Shown here one piece after another: positions 52,150 through 61,553 of a stretch of DNA of 64,000 nt. Position 1 is the first letter of the stretch. Each line of letters starts with the position of its first letter. Source of the stretch: Capronia americana. Its lineage: Eukaryota > Ascomycota > Eurotiomycetes > Chaetothyriales > Herpotrichiellaceae. A program made the position numbers and the translations under genes. Where the stretch lies: NCBI GenBank assembly GCA_016110215.1, contig JADWQD010000004.1, forward strand, positions 1,860,001 through 1,924,000, in the 5' to 3' direction. The notes under the pieces were generated by a model. That model did not search any database and had not been told where the DNA came from. It worked only from the letters and a program-made list of their open reading frames with translations.

Positions 52150-53323
52150 ATGGCCCAGGACATCAACGTGATGTTGTATGGCCTTGGCGCGTAAGGCACG
52201 GCCATAGACATTTGACCTTGACGCGCTGACTGACTTTACAAGTATCGGCTCGTTCTATGCCTTCATCTTGGACCGTACTAAGCGCGTCCGTCTGACGGTG
52301 GTTGCTCGTTCGAACTATGAGGCCGTCAAGAAAGATGTTAGTTGGGTTGCGCCGGTGTCGAAAGAACCCTGACTGATGAGAGTTCATGACAGGGCCTGCA
52401 TATCAGAAGTGCGAACCATGGTGATCATGTCGTACATCCAGCAAAAGGTGTGGCTCATCTTGGTTTGCCGTCCCAGCAATGTTAACCGTCCACGTGTAGT
52501 GGTCAAGACGCCGGCAGAGGCGGGAGAAACTTACGACTACGTCGTCTGCGCCCACAAGGCAATCAATCAAAGGTCCGCGGCAAAGCAGCTGGCTCCGGCG
52601 GTCGACGAAAACAAGACATGCATCGTGCTCATCCAGAATGGAGTGGGCAACGAAGACCCGTTCCGGGACGCATTTCCCAAGTGTACCATTCTGAGCTGTG
52701 TGGTATGTAAAAGCCATGGCGGCTCTTGTTGTTCGCTAATGCGGTGGCAGACATGGGTTGGCGCCAGTCAGGACACCCCGGGTATTGTGAACCACTGGAA
52801 AAACGAGGGCACCGAGATAGGCATCTTTCCCAACCCCGGTCTCGACGCTGCCTCTGAACGAGCCAGGCTGGATGAGTTCACTTCGCTGTTACGTGACGGC
52901 AATACACCATTCTCCGTGGAGGACAACGTGCAGATCCAGCGCTGGTCCAAAGTCATTTGGAATTGTGCGTGGAACTCGCTCACAACACTCACCATGCTCG
53001 ACACCCATTCATGGCTCAAGTCATCCCCGGATTCTATGCCCATGACGCGGAAGCTGATGCAGGAGGTCATCGACGTGGCGAGGGCGTGCGACGTCCCCCT
53101 CAAGGACGACTTGATTGACACACAAATCGACAAGATTCTGGCCATGCAGCCCATTGGGTCCAGCATGCAGACCGACTGTAAGATGGGACGACCGATGGAA
53201 GTTGAAATCATTCTTGGAACGCCGGTCCGAAAGGGACGAGAGCACAATGTGTCGACGCCAATCCTAGAGGTGCTGTATACCTTGCTGTTGGCTATCAACA
53301 CCCGTATGAAGCCAGCTTCGTAA
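52150..53323 (+). CDS. Ketopantoate reductase family protein (2-dehydropantoate 2-reductase type)
   Basis: Five exons (52150-52190, 52243-52336, 52393-52447, 52500-52702, 52751-53323) encode about 321 residues. The NADPH-binding motif GLGAIGSFYAF is built across intron 1. Then come VVARSNYEAV, G-L-H-I-R-S-A-N-H, the spliced V-V-H-P-A-K-V-V-K-T-P-A-E-A segment, YDYVVCAHKAI, LIQNGVGNEDPFR, the T-W-V-G-A segment and the C-terminal W-S-K-V-I-W-N-C-A-W-N-S-L-T block with the likely catalytic Lys and Asn. It ends with the R-P-M-E-V-E-I-I-L-G-T-P substrate helix. This fungal branch has many members; the housekeeping pantothenate role is possible, but in this accessory context another 2-oxoacid may be the substrate. 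Confidence 0.9.
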
Positions 53324-54268
53324 TAACGTGGCAATGTTACCTCGGTACCCATGCTGTCCAAAATTGTTTAAGAAATGAAAAATCACACAAGATGAACCCC
53401 ACGTGTTGGCACACGCGTTGAGTCGACGCGAAACGCGTCCAGCTCTCGGGTCGGAAGATTATTCATCCGAGCGGGGAGAAACCTCGATTTCGGTCGCTGT
53501 TCAAATTCGTTTCCTCCCTGACTTTTCTATCTCTGTCCTACGATTCTAGGTAGGTACGTCCTTAGCCTGCTAGACAGAGACTGCCCTGGTTGTCAATGGT
53601 ACGCCATTGGCCGATCCCCACACCGATCTGCAGGAAAGATCCTTCGTCATGCGACCGCGCTGGTTTTCCTGTCTTTGGTCTGCGCTAATGCGCTGCCTTT
53701 GAACGGCCTTCCCCCGCAAAGACCGGCACTTGAGAGGTGACACAAGCTTTCAACGACGCATCCCCTCCATTCCATCAGCGACATACACGGTACTTCTGAA
53801 ATGTAACCCTGACAAGTCGTCTCCTCCCCCAGCATGCGCGCACTATGGTTCATGACTCGTTGGCAGCTTTGATGTCCCACCGCTGTGTGGTGGGGGTGCC
53901 CTGCCCCCAACATCTACCAATATTGCTGTCAGGGGGCTCGCCTTTTGCCTGGGGCGCAAGTGAAAGCCTTTTGAGGCAACATTGTTCCTGGTCAATGCTG
54001 TACCTCGATACCCCGTGGGGTGAGTGACTAGCTCCATGCCTGGATGTTTCATCACGTCGATCATTTGGCCTTTACCCGCGGGAGCTTGACATGGGTTGAT
54101 ACCTCCAGGACTTGGCTGCTCGATACTCTGCATTCCCACAGCATGGATGTGTAAAGCGACTCGTCAAGCCGATAAAACGGCAGCGCTCGCACTCCAAGCC
54201 CCGTGTCCCAGTCTTTTCTTCACTTCCAGTGCACCCAATTCCCGCGCTTGTTCTGCTTGTCGTTAAGC
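53324..54268. other. Intergenic region upstream of the MFS gene
   Basis: This 945-nt region lies between two plus-strand genes. No supported gene is seen. Confidence 0.4.
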
Positions 54269-56000
54269 ATGGCTACAAAGGAAGTTATGGAGGACGTAAG
54301 GAAGCCCAGCATCTCGTCGATGAGGGTGGAGGACGTTGGCGCCGAGGCAGTGCGCATCGAGCACTCTCACATGGTCATGCCTGAGGTACTGTTTGGCCTG
54401 TCTGAGGCCGAGCTCACCTCCCTCGGTCGCAAGGCCACTTTCAAACTGGATTGTATCATCATGCCATGTGTGGTGATTATGTATATCCTCAATTACCTCG
54501 ACCGACAAGTCCGTTTTCAAGATGAGTCGCTTCATAGATACCCCATCTAACTTTTGGTCACAGAACATTGCGTCCGCCAAGCTTGCCGACATCGACGATG
54601 ACCTTGGACTTTCCGCTGTGCAGTACCAAACGTCCGTTTCCATCCTCTTCTGCGGCTATATTCTATTCCAGGTGCCGTCCAACATCATTGTCGGCAAAAT
54701 TCAATATCCTGCCGTCTACATCTGCGCTGCAATGGCGGTCTGGGGCGTGGTGTCAGCTCTTATGGCCGTTGTGCAGAACTTCAGCGGTCTGCTGGCATGC
54801 AGGTTCTTTTTAGGTATCGTCGAAGCGGCTTTTTTTCCAGGTACAACGGACAACCTTCAAGGTCCAATTGCTGAGCGGGCAAACTGATATTTCGTGGCCA
54901 GGCGCTCTTTATTTCCTCTCCCTCTTTTATAATCGCAAGCAGTTTGCATTCAGAACCGCGATACTCTATTCCGGCTCGCAACTTGGCAACGCCTTCGGTG
55001 GTCTCTTTGCGATCGCGATTCTGAACTTGGATGGCCACAACGGGATTGAGGGATGGCGCTGGGTGGGTGTGATCGATCGCTTGCAGAGCAAACTCTGGCT
55101 AACGCACAGGTAGCTCTTTCTCATTGAAGGCGTCATGACCGTCGGCATCGCCATCATTTTCGCCTTCATCCTGCCCAACTCGATTCGAAAGCTTCGCGGC
55201 TTCTCGCAACCGGAAAGGGAGTGGGTGCTCTGGAACTTCGAGTCGGATCTCGGCCAACAAGACAACTCCAAGGAAGTCAGCGGACGGAGAGGTCTCATGC
55301 TGGCGCTCCAGGACTGGAAGATGTGGTCGTTCATGGCCTTGTTGACGTCCATCTACATCTCGGCTGCCGTGACCAACTTCTTCCCTTCTGTGGTAGGCGG
55401 GCTCGGCTACTCCAGGAACAAGACATACGGCCTGACGGCCCCTCCTTTCATCCTCTGCGTCATCTGCATGTTGGCCAACGGCTTCCACTCTGACAGGAAG
55501 CAAGAACGCTATCTGCATATCGTCTGTCCCCTGGCGATCACCGTTGTGGCCAACATCATCGCCGTGTCCACCCTCAGCATCGCTGCACGATGTAAGTCGG
55601 AATTGCTACACCGGGACATACAATGAGAGGCTAACTTGATATTCAAGATGTGGCCATGATGCTGATGCCGGCCTCTTTCTACGCGGCTTCCATCGTCGTG
55701 CTCTCTTGGATCACAGGCAGCTTGAATCAACCAGCGGTGAAGCGAGCTGCCGCCATCGCCACCATCAACGCCGTGGCAAACACCCCGAACATCTGGACCT
55801 CATACCTGTACCGCTCGCCGCCACGCTACATTGTTGCCTTCATTGTCAATCTCGCCGCCGCGGGCGTGGCCATCGTCGCCGCGACAGTCATCCGCTTTTA
55901 CCTCCGCCGAGAGAATGCCAAGATGGACCGCGGCGAGGACGTTGGGAAGGGCGGTCCGACCGAGGCTCAAAGGAGGGCTGGGTTCAGATACATTCTGTAA
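54269..56000 (+). CDS. MFS transporter, allantoate permease (anion:cation symporter) family
   Basis: Five exons (54269-54508, 54564-54840, 54902-55062, 55114-55591, 55648-56000) encode about 502 residues with about 12 membrane segments. Family marks: L-D-x-x-x-M-P-like CIIMPCVVIMYILNYLDRQNI at TM1, FCGYILFQVPSNII at TM2, the C-R-F-F-L-G-I-V-E-A-A-F-F-P-G motif of TM4-TM5, the E-G-W-R-W-L-F-L-I-E-G loop, and LPNSIRKLRGFSQPER. The Dal5/TNA1 group imports organic anions such as allantoate, nicotinate and sugar acids. Donor of intron 1 is GTCCGT. It lies in the same segment as KduD-like and DgoD-like genes, so uptake of an aldonate is a fair guess. Confidence 0.92.
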
Positions 56001-57363
56001 GGCCATACAGGGGGGTCTGCCGATTTACTTCCCAGCAGAGTGGAGGGGGGACGCGCTATCCAGAAAACGATCGACATATGTGTACGGAGCACGCGGTGAT
56101 GTATGGCAACTCTCATCTGGATAAGCACCTCATCACGAACACGACGAGGACTGTGGGTAGTCTTATTATAAACGCATCACAACGCCTATACCTTTGTCGC
56201 GGGGACCCCCTTGACCCCCTATCGGAGCCATGTAGTAACCATGCAGTCGCGCTGTGTACAGGCCTGCCGTTGACTCCGTACAGTTATAGTTTGTTCCACG
56301 AGGCTCAACATCGTGCTGCGTACCTATGACACTACAGTATATGACCCGTGGGTGACCCGTCTCGAATCCTGAGTAACGTCCAACGTCGCCGACCAAGGCT
56401 TTAGTGACGATAGCGTTCGACCCCCAGTTTGGGGGGCGGCTATCTTTCCAAAAATCACATCTCCGTCTGAATTCCCCCATGTTAATGACCATTTTCGGTC
56501 GATCCTCAGTCTAAGTCTATACCAAGTAGTTATGATGACGGGGGCCACTCGCGAAACCCCAGATACGCACGCCTAGGCTCGGTTCATTGATTGTCCATCA
56601 CCCCGCTCCGGGGACACCCCCTGAGTGGGAATCTAGGTTAGAATCCCACGAGGGGAAAATATGTTGGGGGTTAAGAGCCGTGGAGCCTTTGACGCGGAGT
56701 ACATACATAGGAATGCCGAGTACTCGTACTTAGCAACAATTCGGTCTTTCGGTCCGTGTCCACCGAGTTGGCTCCCACCACTGCCACCTCAACCACCACG
56801 CCGTGGGACGGACTGACGGACGGACGTACAGCGTACTATGCTGCATACGTGTCCCAAAATCCACACTCTCCAAATGATATACGACAAACATGTACCTGCG
56901 TACGCATTTGACGGCCTAAGCACGGGATCGTCAAGCAGGGCGCATTTGCCCACGGATTTTACAGACAGTACCGATACGGGTAATTAAGGCGAGCGTTTGA
57001 AATTGAATCATCAATCTCCGTGGATCGTGCGTAGAGGGAAGGGAGGAAAAAGAGGGGAAAAGAGCTGCTTGGTACTGGGTACTGAATACGGAGACCATCC
57101 CCGTGTCGGCACCGTGATCCTGCAGAGAGGATCCAAATCCGAGATTCCTAGGAGTCAAAAGGGATAATTATTGAAATCCGCTAGTCGAGTCGAGTCCAGT
57201 CACGAATCTTCATCAAGAAGAAAGAGAAGACGGAGAAGCGAGGACCAAGCTCACACCTCGCTGTCATCGTTGGTCAATCTTCGGGGCTACGCCGAGCATA
57301 TCGTGCCGTTGCAGCAAGCGTCGCATCGCCTTCGCCATCACCATCACCATCACCATCACCATC
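56001..57363. other. Intergenic region of 1.36 kb
   Basis: No supported gene. It has G/C homopolymer-rich patches around 56200-56450 and ends in the CATCAC repeat just before the SDR start. Confidence 0.45.
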
Positions 57364-57366
57364 ATG
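57334..57366. repeat. CATCAC hexamer repeat abutting the SDR start codon
   Basis: About five CACCAT/CATCAC units end directly in the ATG of the SDR gene, placing the repeat in its 5' UTR. Confidence 0.75.
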
Positions 57367-58480
57367 GCGCTTTCCCTTCCCAGCATGTTTTCCCTCGAAG
57401 GGAGAACAGCCGTGATAACAGGTAGGTGATCAGATCGATTCGGATCATACGGATCTCACCCCAGCATCGCAACATGATTGATTACCCACAAAGCTAATTC
57501 AAGCCAGGGGCAAGCAGGGGCATCGGCGCCGCCATGGCCGTGGCACTCGCCGAAGCGGGCGCGGACATTGTTCTCATCCAAGTAAGTCGGCAGTGAAACC
57601 ACACACGTTCCCGCACACGTACACATGTGGCCACAGACATACATATGTACTCGTATATGCAGAACGAATCGCAAGTCCCTGCCTAGCTGATATACATCTC
57701 CCAGAGAGACGTCAGCAACACGACCACCAAGGAGGCCATCGAAGCCCTTTCCCCACGGCGCACCGCGACAATCTACACCGCCGACCTGGCCTCTCAATCC
57801 GACGTCTCCAGCCTCGCCGGTAAGATCCTACGTGACGACCACGACGTGTCCATCCTCGTCACCAGCGCAGGCATCCAACGGCGTCACCCGGCCCACGTGT
57901 TCCCCGACGCCGACTGGAACGAGGTGCTCCAGGTGAACCTGACGTCGGTGTTCACGCTGTGCCGCGACTTCGGTGCATACATGCTAGGCCGGCCGGGCCC
58001 GCACCGTGGCTCCGTCATCAACATCGCCAGCCTGGTCAGTTTCTCCGGCGGCCTGACCGTGCCGGCGTACGCGAGCGCCAAGGGCGGCATCGCCCAGCTG
58101 ACCAAGGCCCTGAGCAACGAGTGGGCCGGCAAGGGCGTGAACGTGAATGCCATCGCGCCGGGCTATATTGCCACGGACATGAACGAGGCGTTGATCCGCG
58201 ACGAGACGCGCGCCAGGCAGATCCTGGAACGGATTCCCATGGGGAGATGGGGTACGCCCGACGATTTTCGGGGGCCCGTCGTGTTTTTGGCGAGTCGCGC
58301 CAGTGGGTATGTGACGGGGGAGGTGTTTGTTGTGTGAGTTGTCTTCCCTGGTCGTGTTCCTGTCATGGGATCTTTGCTTTTTCTCCCTCAGAATGCGCCC
58401 TACAGAGAGACTGTTGTGACTGCTGAGCTAATTGGCTAACTCACCGTGACTCTAGGGACGGAGGCTGGATGGGTAGGTAG
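57364..58480 (+). CDS. Short-chain dehydrogenase, KduD (2-deoxy-D-gluconate 3-dehydrogenase)-like
   Basis: Four exons (57364-57421, 57508-57581, 57705-58333, 58456-58480) encode about 261 residues. The cofactor motif T-G-A-S-R-G-I-G is formed across intron 1. S153, Y166 and K170 form the catalytic set (Y-A-S-A-K). The last 25-nt exon supplies the V-D-G-G-W end typical of classical SDRs. G-I-Q-R-R-H-P-A and the flanking segment resemble bacterial KduD, which interconverts keto-deoxy-uronates in pectin or hexuronate use. N-N-A-G is replaced by T-S-A-G. Together with the neighbouring DgoD-like dehydratase this suggests sugar-acid metabolism. Confidence 0.9.
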
Positions 58481-59076
58481 GTAGGTAGTTAAAGAGGGGG
58501 GACGTAGACGAGAGTACATGCAGTACGTCATTGTCTGGTTTGGTCAGGTTCGATTTGGTTCAGTTCGTTTCATTGGAAACTCGAGTAGCCTGCTACTACC
58601 TACCTATTTCGAGCAATATGTCCGGGACCGGGGCAAAGGCCGAGAGCGTCCGTTCGAGGTCGTGGAAGAGAAAATGCGATGGAACAGTGTATAGAGGTGT
58701 AAAAGGACGGTGGAAGGAACCCTTAGAGCCCCATGACAGCTCTGCTAACTTGCATTGTATACTTGTGTCGTAAAATACCTACGTGGTCATGGATTAGATT
58801 CCCCATTCGACAATATCCCCCATTAGCGCCAGACTGGTGACGTTCACTGCCCTTCACTCCCCCGCACTGCCTGTGGAACTAACGGTGGTGTTTGATTGCA
58901 GAGTGGAATGTATTGTGGTACTGATCCTGGTCTCGGATCTTACGGGGAACCTAGGAACAAGCCCGTTCCTCAAATACTGTAGTGTCCATAGTGTGCAGTC
59001 GAAACTGTCAATCTACAGCCGTCGAGTATGTCATCTCCCTACCCTACTACGCGACTGACATTCCCAAGCTCGTTTC
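58481..59076. other. Convergent intergenic region
   Basis: This 596-nt region lies between the 3' ends of the SDR and the dehydratase. It has a GTAG tetramer run near 58470-58490. No gene is seen. Confidence 0.45.
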
Positions 59077-60594
59077 TCACCACTCCCGAATACTCCCATC
59101 GGGACCATAAAACTCCTTGCACTGCCAATGGCCTGCGGTCTTGGAAATCCTCCTCACAACCTCCTCATTGATCTCAATACCCAACCCCGGCCCCTTCAGC
59201 ACGTCGACATACCCATCCTTGATATGAAACACGGACTGATCGACCAGGTAGGTGTTGAGGTCCTCCTCGCCGGCCTCGACGTTGTAGTGCATGCCCAGGG
59301 ACATCTCCTGGATGACAAAGTTGGGCGTGCACAGCGCGACCTGCATGCTGGCGGCCAGCGCTATGGGGCCGAGTGGACAGTGCGGGGCGATGGCCACGTC
59401 GTACGCCTCGGCCATGGTGGCCATGCGGCGCGTCTCGGAGATGCCGCCCGCGTGCGCAATGTCCGGCTGGAGGATATCGATGCTGGCGTCCTCGAGGAAG
59501 CGCTTCACGTCCCACCGCGTGTAGAGCCGCTCGCCCAGCGCGATCGGGATGCTCGTGTGTTGCGACAGTTGCTTCAGCGCCTCCGGGTGTTCGACCAGCA
59601 GGGGCTCCTCGATGAATAAGGGCCGGTACGGCTCCAGGGCTTTGGCCAGTTGTTTGGCCATCGGCTTGTGGAGGCGCCCGTGGAAGTCGAGTCCCGCGTC
59701 GAGGCCTAGAGACTTGACGATCTTAAGTCGCTCCACGCACGAGTCCAGCACCGAGGGTGAGTCGAGCCAGTTGACGTCCGCGGTGGCGTTCATCTTGACG
59801 CACTTCAGGCCCTGCGCTATGCGTGCTTTGGCGCCATTCTCGATATCTTTGGGATCGTCTCCCCCCAACCAGCAATAGACACTAATTTTGTTGCGGACCT
59901 TGCCCCCGAGGAGTTGGTATACAGGCACATTCAACCGTCGACCTGGGGGGGGTTGTATGTTAGGAACTCGGCACGTGACCAGATGTGAAAGGGGTATGTC
60001 ACGTGACAGAGTACAAATACGCCAATCACGTGACCAGATGTTTCGGGTATCCGACTGTTTGTTTGCACTCACCTTTCAAATCCCAAAGCGCAATATCAAT
60101 GCCCGACAATGCAGACATGAAGACTGGGCCTCCGCGATAGAACCCCAACCGCCATATCAACTGCCAGATATGTTCAATGTCACTGCCATGTCACGCGCAG
60201 TCAGCAAACTGGCCATCTCAAGGGCAGAATTCGGGGTAGAGACAATCGGCCGGCTCAAGCATAGAAGTCGAGGCAATTTGCCATCTCAAAGCACACAAAA
60301 AATTGAACGAAATGCCGCACGCACGCACGCACGCACGCATACATACTCAGCTTCCAACCCGACAATCCTCTCAATGATCTCGTCCAACGCACCCTCGACA
60401 GCTCGCGTGTGACCTTCCAGCGTGGCCTCGCCCCAGCCGAAGTTGCCCTTGTCGTCGCAGATCTTGACGAACAGCCACCGCGGCTTGACTCGGAAATATT
60501 CGACGGTTTTGATCTTGGCGAACGATTGGCCTGGGAGTTCGGGGTCGTGGCCGTTGGTGACGCCCTTTAATGAGTCGAGTTGGCTTGTGGACAT
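59077..60594 (-). CDS. D-galactonate dehydratase-like enolase-superfamily enzyme (DgoD type)
   Basis: Three exons, 60594-60347, 60182-60073 and 59942-59077, encode about 407 residues; introns are 164 and 130 nt. It belongs to the mandelate racemase/enolase superfamily. Metal ligands are D205 (in L-D-F-H-G-R), E231 (in F-I-E-E-P) and E257 (in A-L-G-E-R); acid/base His are H207 and H307 (in [13 protein letters not shown]). [19 protein letters not shown] and [11 protein letters not shown] match bacterial DgoD closely, more so than the fungal GaaB/LGD1 L-galactonate dehydratases as I know them. Reaction: aldonate to 2-keto-3-deoxyaldonate. The N terminus has about 25 extra residues. Convergent with the KduD-like SDR. 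Intron 1 carries a GCAC repeat. Confidence 0.92.
60317..60340. repeat. GCAC tetramer repeat in dehydratase intron 1
   Basis: About five to six GCAC units lie just inside the donor end of intron 1 of the dehydratase gene. Confidence 0.75.
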
Positions 60595-61553
60595 TGTGCT
60601 GCAATATCAGGATGGTGATGATGATGTGGTAAGTGGTGGTGAGGGGACACTCCGTACTGTGTACTGTGTGACACACGTCAAAGCTCGGTTCGCGTGATGA
60701 AGGGTCGAGTGAGGCTCAACAATCAAGGTATTGTACAAGTGATTATTAACCTTGGAACGGACCGGTATTTTGGGTGAAGTGAGTTACGCTGCATAGAAGC
60801 TCTGACTCTGATCCTGACTCTGGCTATGAGCGTGTGTACAGTAACAAGTGAGGCAAGTGATGCCATGGTCGGCAACAGCCTCGCCGGCATTTCGACCGGA
60901 GCGAGCTTCCTCCTCGCCCCCAAACCCCCAACCCCACATGAGCAAAGCAAAGCAAAGCCTCTTTCCCGCAAGATCAAAGTCGTGGGGGCAGCCGGTCCTC
61001 GCACACAGTAGGCGGGTAGGTCTAGGCGCCAGAGCGACCGCCAGACTCATTGTTGGCCACCGCCTATGCTGCTGGTGCCCTCCCTCCCCACGATAATCAG
61101 ACGCAGGGTAAGTTGGCACCTTGGTTAGGGAGTACCCGTACCGAGTACCCCATACTCTGTTTGTAACTCGCGGGTGACTTGTGTCAGTACCGACGGTCCT
61201 GGTTAGGCACGGTGTCCCCATGGAATTAATTGCATTGTCTGCGTTGCATTGCATATATCAATGGCTAGTCTCTTCTTAATAGTCGAATGTCAATGTGGGC
61301 TGCATCGACCGTAGAGCGAGTGATTCGAAGAAACACCCTTCCATTCATCGAATGTTGGCCACTGGGTGATGTTGGGGTCTCTACATGTTGGAAGACACTC
61401 GGAGTAATAGGCTCAGGTACTAACCCCTGGGACTACTTGTATTTGACTGCTGACGGGCAAGAACCCCGGACAACGTTCATTCGAACATCATGTCCATGGC
61501 GGCGGCTAGGGCTGATTGCTACAACGAAATAATATCCATGGATTGCTCCTATC
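60595..61553. other. Intergenic region between dehydratase promoter and regulator 3' end
   Basis: This 959-nt region contains GCAAA repeats near 60943-60957 and is the promoter of the dehydratase. No gene is seen. Confidence 0.4.

Noticed and set aside
57171..57425. Plus-strand frame with a poly-His run
   Set aside because: It comes from the CATCAC repeat read in another frame. The real SDR gene starts at 57364 in a different frame.
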